Positions 10,880 through 22,077 of a stretch of DNA of 64,000 nucleotides are shown here, one piece after another (the stretch's first letter is position 1; every line of letters starts with the position of its first letter). A model generated the notes under the pieces. The model had not been told where the DNA came from. It ran no database searches and worked only from the letters and a program-made list of their open reading frames with translations. This DNA is from Nematopogon swammerdamellus (Eukaryota; Arthropoda; Insecta; Lepidoptera; Adelidae): contig OX336344.1 in assembly GCA_946902875.1 (NCBI GenBank), positions 18,993,791-19,057,790 of the forward strand, given 5' to 3'. The translations under genes were made by a program, and so were the position numbers.

Positions 10880-11582
10880 TTAATTTTCTCTTTGGAAGAG
10901 GCTGGAATGACTGGAAACTAACCTCCGTGTTCGTCTATTCTTAGTTACGTTACTTGACGAGCTGAATTCTTCGAGAGGTCTCCCTACAGGTCTAGCAGGT
11001 CTTGCAGTAGTCTGCTGTTGCTCTGAATTCTGCTGAACTGTCCTGGACTCCAAGATTTGTCCTAGTAGCCATTGTCCAATTTGTTGCAAAAAATGCATCT
11101 TCTTGGGCCGACTTGATTTCCACCGACGCACAAAACTGATTGAAAATTAAAAAATCTTGGCTGCTACATCTTCTTCTGGTACCTCTGGTAATCTCGGGGT
11201 GATGTACTCAACGATTAGATTTCTTGTCTTTACTGCACTTGCTTGAGAGAGAAGATTATCTTTGGACAGGAGGTCGTACAACTGCATTCGCGTTACTCCA
11301 AGCATGGTACCTATCAACAATAAAAAAAATCTGCTTAAGTTTCCGCAGATTTGCGCACTCAAGAAGTGGTGTCTTTGCAAAGGTAGATAAACAGAGCATA
11401 CCACAAAAAAAAAATTATCGTGTTAAATCGTGATATATTTTTTTCCCACTCTAACGAAGTTTCAGAATTTACAAAACTGGGTTTATTTATACAGTATCTA
11501 GAATTAATTATAGAACTACATAACTATACATTAAATTGGTGTGAAAATATTTTCATTACTTACTTGAAGGTCCAGCAGCCAT
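10880..11582 (-). pseudogene. Two-exon frame with in-frame stop; GRP...TKxRRT protein, probably transposon-linked
   Basis: On the minus strand exon 1 (11582-11564) encodes MAAGPS plus one base and ends at a consensus donor GTAAGT. Exon 2 starts at 11310 after TTGATAG and restores frame (AGT). The joined protein runs MAAGPSSTMLGVTRMQLYDL and on to EEDVAAKIF, then a TAA at 11149-11147. The same frame resumes at once without further stops to 10880: VRRWKSS, WLLGQILESRT, a Gln/Thr-rich stretch, then VGRPLEEF and VTKNRRTRRL. The GRPxxxFxxxSxxTKxRRT layout reminds me of multicopy proteins of unknown function found in some invertebrate genomes, possibly transposon-borne. The sequence past 10880 looks coding in another frame (KRKLSKLSEEVPNLLEV), suggesting a frameshift. 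Best read as a decayed gene; a real short protein ending at 11147 is possible. Confidence 0.4.
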
Positions 11583-11968
11583 GGTGACACACAAACTTTC
11601 TATACAAAATACGTCAACACTTGTTATAACAACTTCAAAAACGACTCTCCGTTAGTGGCGACAACAAGCGACTGAATGCACTGTTTGTTCGCGCGTAATG
11701 ACTGGGGGGATTAATGTGTTTATGTTCCAGGAATTGCATTCATGAATTAGGAATTTAATAGACATCTATCTGGCTTTCATTTGAACTGTGATTTATTGGA
11801 TTTAAAAAACTTCAGATTTTGGAATAATGAGCTCGTAATAACAGGCATTCGTATACTGTGCGCCGCCGCCGCGGCCGGGCGGGGCGCGGCGTGTCCATTT
11901 TTCTTGAAAAAGTTAGATTCTTCAAAGAATGTAGGATGAGTTTCCAGTACTTTCGATATGAAGCGGAA

Positions 11969-12262
11969 AACCCGTCCCCTTTCCACCTCCGCACCACGCG
12001 CACTGGGCAGGGATTGCATCCCTACACGCTGGACTTACCGCGAATGCGTACCAATCGGTTCTGCTGAACCGGTAAACTCTGAAACGCCTTCCATGCCCAT
12101 ATATTTCCACCCAAGTGCAGTATCGGGTCCTTCAAGAGGGGTGTGAATGGGCACCTGTCAGGCCGGCATGGCATTCGCAACCCCCGCATACGACCGAATG
12201 TCCATGGGCATCGTTAGACACCTTATAGTGGTTTCAATAAAAATAAAAATAAATAAAAACGT
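11969..12262 (+). mobile_element. LINE-E 3' fragment
   Basis: Begins in the FHLRTTRTGQGLHPYTL segment and runs to an AATAAAAATAAAAA tail. A short deletion removes the FCRSFLYR codons (around 12060), breaking the frame. Confidence 0.75.
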
Positions 12263-12920
12263 CGCGTCGATGCATGTCTGTTGGGTTGTTAGCGAGCTCC
12301 AGACTCCAGACACGTGTTAGTAGCAATTTGAAAGTTTGAGTAGTAGCATGCCGCCGCGCCGCGCCGTAGCAATGATATATGCTACAAGTTAGATGAGCAT
12401 ATTTACACAAATCGCAGTGTCTGCCATTTCAGGCGTTTTCTTCATCATCATAAACAGGCCTTCGCTCGTCACAATTTATGTTTCCTTCCCCATAAAACAA
12501 ATATTACTCCACGCTCTCGTCCTTTGCTTATAGACCACGTATAGAACGGACGGCTTAATATGCATTCCGAGAAGATGAAGACGAACCGGCGTAAAACCAG
12601 GCCTCACGCACTCTATGTACTTGCGCGCGCTAACTACCTACCGCCCAGCGGGCCGCCGCGGCCGCCGCCGCCGGTCGAATTTCAGTGGAAATTCGTCAGC
12701 CGCGCGGAGCATAGCTACACGCTCGCCCACGCAACTGCGCGCAGCTGCAAAGCAATAATCACTTTACACTCGATCGTTTAGGTACATTTTCGCACGCAGC
12801 GATCGGCGACGTGAAACAGTAGGCTATTAAAGCCGAAGGTATGGAACTTTTTCTATGGAGTGATTTATCTGTTACGAAGTAATCTGTGGTAAAAAAATAA
12901 GTCCCTTCACTACCCATTAG
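12263..12920. other. CpG-rich unique DNA
   Basis: 12345-12370 and 12640-12770 are rich in CGCCGC; composition suggests a regulatory or 5' region, but no exon is supported. Confidence 0.4.
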
Positions 12921-13026
12921 TAGGTGGGTGGTAGGCTCAAATTGTAGCCGACTGCTTTGGTAGTTGGTACCTACCACCACCGTACTGGATGTAAGATGGC
13001 CGCATAGCAGCATCGGCTGTGTTCTG
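12921..13026 (+). mobile_element. SINE-A body fragment
   Basis: Body from GGTGGTAGGCTCAAATTG to GGCTGTGTTCTG, then cut by the poly-T end of an oppositely oriented SINE-B at 13027. A ~15-bp local duplication (TTGGTAGTTGGTACCTACCACC) distorts the middle. Confidence 0.75.
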
Positions 13027-13382
13027 TTTTTTTTTTTATGGAAACTGACACGGTTGGCTACGTCACCTAACTACATCCGTGCATGATGTAAGCCCATAAA
13101 ACCTTGGTGAACTAGGTGCCCTATCAGTACTTCCTTTCGGTTGTGCCGGCTACACTGAAATGGACGGAGAACACGAACTATTTACATAGCCTTTTCAACC
13201 GACCTTTCATTCGGTACGGTGGTACCAACCCGGGCGGGTTAAACCCCTCCACCAAGTAAGGTAAGAAGGGAAGGGACCTATAGTTTTACGTGGAATCCGA
13301 ACCACGGTGAGCCTCCAACGGTCGAGCGGTCACCCATCCATCCATTGACCGCGCCCAGGTGTGCTTATGATCCGAGCGACAA
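13027..13382 (-). mobile_element. SINE-B, nearly full length
   Basis: Minus copy with poly-T, body and 5S-like segment (CGGTCACCCATCCATCC on plus). The outermost tRNA-like bases have decayed near 13382. Confidence 0.8.
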
Positions 13383-13393
13383 TTATTTGTGGC

Positions 13394-13570
13394 TTTTTTA
13401 AATTAGTAATTAATTAAACTTTTAATTTGTTTTTACCACCAGCTTTCTAATAATAATAAAAACGCATGTCCATCCGGAGACAGAAAGACACACAGACGCA
13501 CAGGCACTTCAAACTTATATCACCCCCCCCCCCCCCCCCCCCCCCCTCCCTTTTGCGTCGGCGGTTAAAA
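13394..13570 (+). repeat. Fold-back G tail with C24 run
   Basis: TTTTAAATTAGTAATTAATT to GCGTCGGCGGTTAAAA; the usual CACCCC is expanded to 24 consecutive C (13523-13546). Confidence 0.65.
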
Positions 13571-13598
13571 CAACAAGTGTTTATACTTCATTGCTTCA

Positions 13599-13877
13599 GG
13601 GCCGGTACTTAAAAAGAATATTCCCACTGCATCTCTCCCCAGGCATGTCGTAAAATGCGACTATGGGATAAGGACAAGATGCCGTGCTCAAGGGCGACAG
13701 ACTCGCCACCTCTCACCATGGCACGGTACTTCAACCGAGTCGTGCAGCAGGTAGGTCTTCGTGCCTTACTTGCTGCTTGATCGATTGAATCTTGTTCGAA
13801 TACTTTGCGAAACGTGGTGGTCGGTGTTGTGCCGTAATTTATCAGAGTTCGGGATTGTCGGGATTCAGAGTGTGTGA
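13599..13877 (+). repeat. Repeat C
   Basis: Plus copy missing the first bases and ~30 bp before the GATTGTCGGGATTCAG end. Confidence 0.75.
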
Positions 13878-14023
13878 TATGATAATATGTAAGTAATGCT
13901 TGTCTCTAGCACAGAGTATCATTAGTGAAAAGAAAGCTAACTTTGAACATACGACACGACACGCTGCTCGCAGTGGATTTTATATGTCTCCTTATGCAAA
14001 TCTGCGTCAAACTTTTACTAAAG

Positions 14024-14169
14024 CATACGTATTGCGTTGCCGACAAGAAAACCTACTTTTATGGGTACGTTTTATGTCTAACGAGGGAAGACGACAAAGT
14101 TTTACGAGAAAGGGAGATTGTACGGACAGATTGCATGTACCATTTCTACGAGAAACTTGTGACCAAACG
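14024..14169 (+). CDS. Candidate internal coding exon, function unknown
   Basis: A 146-base open stretch bordered by a splice acceptor (AAACTTTTACTAAAG, ending at 14023) and a donor (ACG/GTAAAG at 14170). The in-frame translation begins HTYCVADKKTYFYGYVLCL and continues with charged and aromatic residues to FYEKLVTK; two bases remain for the next codon. The composition looks like a folded domain rather than repeat noise, and the exon is not part of any repeat family seen here. It stands alone between a repeat C copy and a SINE chimera. No partner exon was found on the plus strand nearby. It could also be an old pseudogene exon or a chance frame. Confidence 0.4.
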
Positions 14170-14249
14170 GTAAAGGTCTTTTCTCTATCACCAGTGGCAA
14201 TGGGGTTCAATACCCGTCGGCACGCTCCATTTCACACGGCGACCCGACC

Positions 14250-14488
14250 GGTATAAAACTGTGTTGGTCCGTTCCCTTGCCACTTACTTACTTAAGATTC
14301 AAATTGTAGCCGAATGGGTGGATACCACCGCGCAGAATGAAAGTATCAACAGTCCGTGTTTTCCGTTCAGTTCACTGTAGCCGGTACGACCGAAGGGAAG
14401 CACTGACATGACACCTACCTAGTTCACCAGGGTGTTATGGGCTGACATCGCGGGTGTAGTAGGTGATGTAGCCGACCATATCAGGTTG
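14250..14488 (+). mobile_element. SINE A/B chimera
   Basis: The first part reads like SINE-A (CAAATTGTAGCCGAATGGG). From GTCCGTGTTTTCCGTTCAG onward it is SINE-B, ending GTAGCCGACCATATCAGG. A possible degenerate tRNA-like head with GGTTCAATACCC lies just upstream (14200-14230). Confidence 0.55.
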
Positions 14489-14900
14489 TTAACGACAGTA
14501 AACATAATATTTAATTATTGTACATATTAATGGAAAGGTGTGAACGGACCCCATCAAAGATTCTATTCAATGGGATCGTAGTCTATGGGCTCTCTATGAG
14601 CTCTATGGCTAGGCGGAAGGCATACCTAAAACGCAGTGGTTATATCCTCTTTGGGCATACCTATATATTATCTCTTGCAAAGATGATATAACCACTATCT
14701 CTTGCATATATATATACATGATTTTATTTATCTGTGCTCTTGCAACTATGTATTGAAGGAAGACGGACGTGTGTGTTTTACGTATGTAATCAGTTGGTCC
14801 TATCTTTCATATATTAATTTCTTCACTCCAATACTATGTTCGTAATCATTTATTGAACCAGCACCCTACAAGTGTTAATCGTACGAACACAGGTTTCATT

Positions 14901-15080
14901 AAAAAAACCGGCCAAGTGCGAGTCGGACTCGCGCACCGGGCGTTCCGTCGTACCACCACGTAATCGGCTGGCTTTTATTATTAATTATTGTTTTTTGCAA
15001 TATGATCACACCAAGTTTGACGCTTGCATGTATTACCGTTTTTACGACGGACAAAAACAAAAATTGGAAAAAATAACATT
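14901..15080 (+). repeat. Repeat F-related fragment
   Basis: Starts AAAACCGGCCAAGTGCGAGTC and GACTCGCGCACCG, then diverges into TTATTAATTATTGTTTTTTG. Related subfamily. Confidence 0.5.
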
Positions 15081-15534
15081 TTGACAAAATGCTTCCGAAT
15101 GTTCATGTGACATCTATTTTGAAGTGAAGTGAATGAAAAACTAATCACTTTTGTATTTCAGCGACTATAAAATAAACATTAATTGTTGATTTATTATTAC
15201 ACCTAATAAAATACATCCTGTATTATATCATAAAAATATATCAAAGAGAAAATTATGTGTATTTTTTTATTTTATTTTATTATTTATATGTTATTGGTGT
15301 ATTTTATTTAGGGAAATCACCTAATCAGTATGCAGTTGAGTCAGAAAAGGTGGATTGTCACCTGCCACTATAGTAGGTGTGGGTGCAAGCCGTCTCGAGA
15401 AACAGGATAGTTCTGTGACTATATTCTACATTTGTGTGTATCTAGCAATAAGGTGTGTTAATCTGTAGTACTTGTGTTTTAGTTATGTGTTAAATAATTT
15501 ATTGAGCAGGCTCAAAGTGCTTGATAATTTTTTA

Positions 15535-15954
15535 AGTTTTACTAAAAACCCACGACCCTTAAAGTCAAAAATAATTTCCGTTTACTTACTTAAAGGAGTC
15601 GGCGGACCGCTAAGTAAATACCCGCGCAGCTCTTGAGTTTTTATATTTTATTTACTTAGCGGTCCCGCGACTCCTTAAAGTACCTAAGTAAACGGAAATT
15701 ATTTTTGACTTTCAAGGGACGGATTTTTTTAATTTTTAATTTAAGTTTTATTTCAAGCTTTTATTTAAAAACCACATGCAAATTGGTCCACTTTTTTAAA
15801 TAATTATTTTTTTGACTACTTGATTTATACAATACATATAGCTAAGAACCATCCCGATTAAAACAGCTTTCTGATAAAAACCGCATCCAAATCGGTCCAT
15901 CCGTTTAGGAGCTACGATGCCACAAGAGACACACCCATACACACACAGCTACAC
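15535..15954 (+). repeat. Fold-back G element, 3' end lost
   Basis: Hairpin arms at 15575-15620 and 15650-15705 around GGACCGCTAAGTAAATA, then the GGTCCATCCGTTTAGGAGC tail, cut by repeat C at 15955. Confidence 0.7.
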
Positions 15955-16262
15955 CACACGCTGTATTCCGACAATCGGGGTAAGCAGAGTAATCGGTGCT
16001 GTGCTGCAAGTATTCTTATAAATTACAGAACAACACCGAACACCACGTCTAGCAAAGTATTCGGACAACTATAAAGCAGCATGTAAGGCGTGAAGACCCA
16101 CTTCGTGCATGACTCGGTGGAAAGACCGTACCAAGGTGAGAGGCGGCTAGCCTGTCGCTCTTTAGCACGGCATCTTGTCCTTAGTCGCCTTTTACGACAT
16201 GCACGGGGACAGATACAGTGGGGCTATTCTTTTTAAGTAGGTACCGGCCCCACACAGTACAC
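15955..16262 (-). repeat. Repeat C, full length
   Basis: Minus copy whose end CACGCTGTATTCCGACAATC directly abuts the CA-rich part of a fold-back G copy, suggesting insertion there. Confidence 0.8.
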
Positions 16263-17105
16263 ATGAATGAAGCTCTCTAGCAAATAATATCAAAGAATAT
16301 TTATAAAAGTAAAAATTTTAATTCTCTCATTAATTAAAAGCATCTCAAAACATAAAGAGGAACTTAGACCAATTCATCATACTTAACTATTTCTGTACGC
16401 TGTCTTAAAAATTACAAATATGGAAATTAATTTGTACAGTTCGCTCTAAAAGTGCAAATAGGACACGTGGAACTATGTCACACATGCCACTGCTATGTAT
16501 GAGTGTGCAGTAAGACAATTAATCTGGCATGGTTCTACAGTACTGTTGTATCTCCACTTTTAGCGCTGACCGTACAAGTTGATCTACCATACACACAGGT
16601 CAGTAAAGGGCTAACTGTTATTATTACATTACTGCTCTAACAACTGAGATGACCTCAACATAAAAATATTGTAATTGGTTTAAATAAATTTAACTAAGTA
16701 ATATTAAGAACAGTCTTATCTTTATATGAAATGTTAAATTAAAAGTTATCAACACAAACACACCACATACTTGAAACTTGAAACAAACATTTTTTATTTA
16801 TTCCAAGATGGGCTACTATAATTTGTAACTAACTATAAATTGTAACTAATTATAAATAATTGTAACTAACTATAATTGCCTTTATTTGCAACCTAATAGT
16901 TGTCAAACGTGATTCACACACTCAATACTTTACTGTCAGTATTACCGAAAATAATTCTAACACCTCACAATTCCACGGGTGTGGCGTGTGGTAGGTACCT
17001 AGGTACGTGCAATTCTTGTGATCTATATAAAATAGTAATGCGATTCACGCGAGCCAGCGATAAAAATATTGAGTTTGTGAATCCCGCGCTAAAGTCTAAA
17101 CTGAG
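16263..17105. other. 3' flank of the three-exon gene
   Basis: AT-rich. ATAAATAATTGTAACTAACT-type repeats around 16820-16880; no coding signal. Confidence 0.4.
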
Positions 17106-19057
17106 CTAAGATGATCCGGAATCGTTGTTGGGATCCAAACTCTCAGCGGCTGGCTCCGGACCGACGTTTCTCTGATGGGAGTCACCGTGCAGAAAGCTCG
17201 ACAGCCAGCTCATGTTGGCAATGTACCCCGGACTCAGTGCTGAGACCAGTTCCAGATTCGTGATAAGTCTGTCATCTGTATGGTTGTGCATGAAACAAAG
17301 TTATATCTATGAATATTGAAAGAAAGAAAGAAAGAATTCTTCGCCAGGTCGTTTTAGACTCTCAGCATCTTGTACTGGAATGACCCCCACCCAATCTCGG
17401 GAGAGGGGATAGATATGTGATGGATGTTGTAGATATGTCCTATAAACTATTTGCTCAACCGGTGCAACCCTCATTTTTTTCTTCATTTGTTTAATTGTAT
17501 ATTGTTATATTTAATTTATTGTTTATTTTATTATAATTAATTTTTAAGATGGTTCAGTTTGTAATATTAATTCTTCTTTTATTATCTAATATTAATAATG
17601 TATAAATAGTCAAAATATAAAAAAATATTATATATCCCATCCTACTAAAATAATCGTTTATTGAACAATTATTTCATAGCATGGGTAGGTATTTAATTTC
17701 GGAAAAAAAATAATAGAACTTGATCAGTATCTGACACACATATACTCCCCTTAGCGTACTATTACCTAGTAATGAAAGACCATAAATATATATTAAATAT
17801 GTATTATAATATGTCTCTTCTTAATTCACTGTTTCATCAACAGTTTCTTGTAGGTTGAGCTCTTTTAAATATTCAATCATCAGTCACACAAGAAAATAAT
17901 TGTCTTTTCTAACGCCATCCGATAGAATATTGAGTTGTAATATGTCATGTAGTGACATCTGTTGGACGCCAAGCGAAGCTCGGTCGACCAGGGACTAAAT
18001 ATAAAATGAACACATTTCAAAATGTCTCTATAAACCACCGAACATATCCGGGCCCATTCGCAGTAGAGGAGGGTGTGAATCGAGGCCGGGACTAGCGAAT
18101 GCCAACTACTGTGTGTAGATCTCCAGCATGTGTTACGTATCGGCTAGCGGCAAGCCCTCGGCTCAACTAGTCTGCGATGACTAGGACACAGAGAACCACC
18201 AGTCCCGCTCTCGACTGCCCTCTCTGTACCTATCCATATTCTGTAGGATGCCTCCAGTGACTTTTTCGAAGCTCTAGAGTCGCTCTTGGCAGGCCTAGGT
18301 GCTTGAAGAAACTGTAGAGCCACTTCGCTGGTAGGCCTCTTGTGTGTGTACCCCTTAATGTGTGCGTATTCGATTTTCTTGGTAACAATATAAATTGTAT
18401 GCGATGTATGTTTTTTTTTAATGGAAACTGACAAGGTTTAGCTGACATCACGGATGTTGTAGGTGATGTCACCTACAACATCCGTGATGTCAGCTCATAA
18501 CACCGGGTGAACTGTCAGTGCTTCCCTGCGATCGTGCCGGCTACACTGAACTGGACGGAAAACACAAACTATTTACATAGCCGTTTCGACCGACGTTTCA
18601 TTCAGTGCGGTGGTATCAACCCGGGCGGGTTGAACCCTACCACCAAGTAAGGTAAGAAGGGAAGGGACCTACAGTTTAACTTGGAATCCGAACCACGGTC
18701 AGCCTCCAACGGTCGAGCGGTCACCCATCCAAATACTGACCGCGCTCAGCGCTGCTTAACCATCAATAGCGACAGTTGACTGTCTGCACCACTGGGCTAT
18801 CGAGGCTGACAGCATGACATTTATATTCTTTTGAAAGCATTGGCGAAATGCAAAAGAAAAAAGAAATTATTTCTACCAACATGCCACCTCCTCAAGAGCG
18901 ACCTCTCTCAAACTCTCGAAGGCCTGATCGATCGCCTTTAGCATTTTCATAGGAAATTGTGGATCGTCTATCTGCAACTCGTCCAAGTTAATTTTCTCCT
19001 CGGGCTGAACGCCGGCAGAGTCCTGGCAGTGCGATGTGGATGCCTCCATAATAGCAC
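17106..19057 (-). CDS. Unidentified three-exon gene, 159-residue product
   Basis: Three exons on the minus strand fit by phase. Exon a is 19057-18888: acceptor TTCCTTAG at its 5' edge, ATG at 19049-19047 with A at -3 and G at +4, and a weak donor GTGGCA in phase 0. Exon b is 18377-18230: acceptor TTGTTACCAAG, donor GTACAG, leaving one base. Exon c is 17275-17106: acceptor CATACAG, supplying two bases, and ending in TAG. The coding pieces sum to 480 bases (159 residues plus stop). The N-terminal part is acidic (MEASTSHCQDSAG, then INLDELQIDDPQFPMKML). The middle is basic and Ser-rich. The C-terminal part contains RIWIDDRLITNLELV and LSPGYIANMSWL and ends in an acidic SS. No family is recognised. 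A second donor at 18876 (GTAGAA) would change the a-b junction. Upstream noncoding or coding exons may exist. A SINE-B (18411-18810) lies in intron a-b. Confidence 0.6.
18411..18810 (-). mobile_element. SINE-B, full length, with internal inverted duplication
   Basis: Minus copy inside an intron of the three-exon gene. The 5S-derived head and tRNA box A are present (GCTATCGAGGCTGAC end on plus). Its tail end carries a perfect 27-bp inverted duplication (18440-18495). Confidence 0.85.
18440..18495. repeat. Perfect 27-bp inverted duplication in SINE-B
   Basis: Arms 18440-18466 and 18469-18495 with a 2-bp spacer, made from the SINE-B sequence ACATCCGTGATGTCAGC. Confidence 0.9.
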
Positions 19058-19264
19058 CTAAGGAAATCAAATTTGTTCATTAATTAAAGTGTTTAATTAA
19101 TTTTAGTTTTTAATGTTTAAAAAATTTATATAAAAAGAAATGTGGAAATAAATGGATTAATAATTATTATTGATGACACTAATCAACCTTATAAACCCTT
19201 TAAATCTTAAGAATCTCTTAGGGATTAAAGTTTTTTACATTCTTTACAGACACAAGATTAAAGC

Positions 19265-19430
19265 AATATGTTTAGTTAGATAGACAGATAGATAGATAGA
19301 AAATTCTTCATTGCTCCAGTAAACATTAAACAGTAACAAATACATTAGAAAATTTACATAAGGTACAAAGTCGGACTTATCCCTTACAGAGATTTCTTAC
19401 TGTCAACCTTTGGATGTTTGAGATTTGATA
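19265..19430 (-). repeat. Retroposon tail-like fragment with GATA repeats
   Basis: (ATAG)n at 19273-19300, then TTCTTCATTGCTCCAGTAAA ... CGGACTTATCCCTTACAGAG. A relative is at 62830-62955 (TTCATTGCTCCAAAGACATAG). Likely a LINE 3' UTR in reverse. Confidence 0.45.
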
Positions 19431-19649
19431 ATATAGTGGAATGTAAGTAGGTAGTAGCAAAAGAGTTTAAATATAATAAGAAACTGTTCGCTAATACTAC
19501 ACTACACTACATACTTACATTAGATTAAAGCATAATAATATTATTTATGGTCACTTTGATTAAATTTAATGCAATTTTGAGATAAAATGTTTTCACATTT
19601 TTGCGTTCAAGTCAGTGATTGAGAAAGCAGAATGTGGCAAGATATAACT

Positions 19650-19774
19650 TAGGTCGTGCCAGAGCGTTCCTCACCCAAAACATAAGCTTGGCCATTCAGC
19701 GGGGGAACGCTGCTTCGGTCCGCGGGACTGCGGTCACAGTCCCTATGGAACAGCTTTTTATTTTAATTTAGTTA
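19650..19774 (+). pseudogene. REL-LINE C-terminal stub
   Basis: Encodes RAFLTQNISLAIQRGNAASV, then RGT and a divergent tail to a TAG, the same C-terminal signature as the larger copy at 29640-30491. Upstream sequence is unrelated, so it is 5'-truncated to ~40 codons. Confidence 0.6.
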
Positions 19775-20055
19775 TTAGTTTGCTTTTACTCTGTTGTTTT
19801 CTTTTTTTTTTATGTTTTTAATAATATTATTATAATAAAATATATAATTCAAAAAAAGTAACTTAGGTAGTTAAACCATTTGAAATTTGGTATATTCTAT
19901 ATACATAACTACTTTATACATCAGTTTCCCGCACTGATACAATCCTTATCCCAATCTGAAGCTTTAAACTGAAAAAATTACAGTAAAAATTTTAAAAACA
20001 AAATGTTGATAACAATAATGTTTTCAACCATGCTAAGTCAATTGAAGTTATAAAT

Positions 20056-20346
20056 AAAAACCGGCCCAGTGCGAGTCGGGCTGGACCAAGTCGCAGCAAG
20101 GTTTCCACACCACAAATTTTTTTTTAGAAAAAAACATGTTCATTGTATGGGGATTGGGATCCCTTAATTTTTTACTTTTTCTATTTTTTATTATTTGTTG
20201 TTATATCCGCCATAATAACACTTTCATATTCTGTGAACATTTTAAGCGGCTAGCGATTATGGTTCCAAAGATAGATACAGCAGTAGGACAGAGATACAGC
20301 GTAGGCTTAGTTATAGGTTTCCGTAATAGGTACGGGAACCTAAAAA
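20056..20346 (-). repeat. Repeat F, degraded
   Basis: AAAACCGGCCCAGTGCGAGTC ... TATTATTTGTTGTTATATCC ... GTACGGGAACCTAAAAATG, with internal deletions. Confidence 0.6.
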
Positions 20347-21185
20347 TGAGAAAATGTTGATAACTTTGTTGCTAAAGTTGTTAATAGAACCATGTAAGGA
20401 ACAAATATTATCAGCAAAGTTAAAATACTGAAATTTCTCTAAACAATGTTATCGTCGAAAAAGTTTGGTGGTAAATGTTTATTCACATGTTTCCACTTTT
20501 TTATCGAGATGCGACATTATACAGAAAACAAAGGCTTTAACATTACCTGCGCAATGTGTCCTTACTCTCGATGTTAGTTTAATTGATCAATTAACGTAAT
20601 TTCACGCCGAACTCAAAATACGAATCAAAGAAATACGAATTTACCACTTCTCTGTCTCTCTACTAGGTGAATGAAATGACGTTTGTGAATGACATTGTTT
20701 AGTTTACCGTAATTTGAATGCATTAATTTCATTGGTGGCATTTTGTGAAATTCAGTACTTAACAATCTGAAGCTATATTTTTAATCAACTGTTCAAGCAA
20801 CATAAAAGTATTCTAGTTGTGATTAAAAATTTTTTGGCCCAAAAAAAAAAACAAAATGTTAATTTGCGAATTCAATTAATTGATAGCAGCTCAACCATAC
20901 TACTATAGACTAGACTCCAGTTTCCCTTATAAAAACAAAAGCGGTTACGCGCAAAGTTCAAAAATAGAACACCGCTCGAACCAATAGAATATTATGCACA
21001 GATATGATGGCTGACTGGCTAATAGCAATCACAGATTGCCAAATATAATTTAATAATGTTCCTCTAAGGTTCCTATACGTGCTTTGATAGCAATCGTGAT
21101 ACCTCCTACGTAAAAGGTCGGATGGAACAATTTTCAAATTATAACTTTTTTGTGGATTCAGAACATGCTGCCTGCATTCATACCT

Positions 21186-21548
21186 TTTTTAGGGTTCCGT
21201 ATCAGGTACGGGACCCTATTACTAAGCCTACGCCGAGGGCTGTATCTCTTGAACCGTAATGGTAGCCTGTTGAAATTTTCACAGAATATGTGTTGTTATG
21301 GCCGATATAACAACAAATAATAAAAATAAGAAAAAGTAAAAAAATAAATGGGGTTTACATAGAAGAAACCAAAAAGTGTATGCGCGCGCGCCATCTACCG
21401 AATAGATTATGAAGCATTTTAACTAATCATGACATTTAACTAATATTAGGCATACGCCACACGTCATAGATGGCGTGAGTGGCCCTAGCCATGACATGGC
21501 GATACGGAACCCTCGGTGCGCGAGTTCGACTCGTACTTGGCCGGTTTC
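21186..21548 (+). repeat. Repeat F, full length
   Basis: TTTAGGGTTCCGTATCAGG to CGACTCGTACTTGGCCGG. Immediately followed by LINE-E (minus) and a SINE-B/C chimera. Confidence 0.75.
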
Positions 21549-21761
21549 TATTTTTTATTTAAAACGCGACATATGGCGTCAAGCCACCCATGAGGTGTCT
21601 AACGACGCCCATGGACATTCCGTCGTATGCGGCGTTTGCAAAGCCATGCTGGCCCGACAGGTGTCCTTCACGCCCACCTTGAAGGACCTGAGACTGTACT
21701 TAGGGGAAATATATAGACAGGGAGAGCGTTCCAGAGTTTACTGGTTCTGTTTAGAGGAAAC
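21549..21761 (-). mobile_element. LINE-E 3' fragment
   Basis: Minus-strand copy of the same 3' end, wedged exactly between a repeat F copy ending at 21548 and a SINE-B starting at 21762. Several substitutions; no intact frame. Confidence 0.7.
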
Positions 21762-22077
21762 CTTTTCTTTTATAGAAACTGACACGGTTGGCTACATCAC
21801 CTACAACATCCGTGATGTCAGCCCATAACACCGGTTGAACTTGGTGCCACGTTAGTGCAGTGCTTCCCTTCGGTCGTGCCGGCTACACTGAACTGGGCGG
21901 AAAACACAAACTATTTACATAGCCGTTTCGACGGACCTTTCATTCAACCCGGGCGGGTTAAACCCTACCACCTAGTAATATAAGAAGGGAGCCATATCCC
22001 TTAGTCGCCTTTTACGACATACACGGGGAGAGATGCAGTTGGGCTATTCTTTTAAAGTACCGGCCCCACACGGTACA
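21762..22077 (-). mobile_element. C-head / SINE-B-body chimera
   Basis: Minus copy with the same junction (AATATAAGAAGGGAGCCATA next to TCCCTTAGTCGCC), complete from tail to GTACCG start. Confidence 0.8.
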
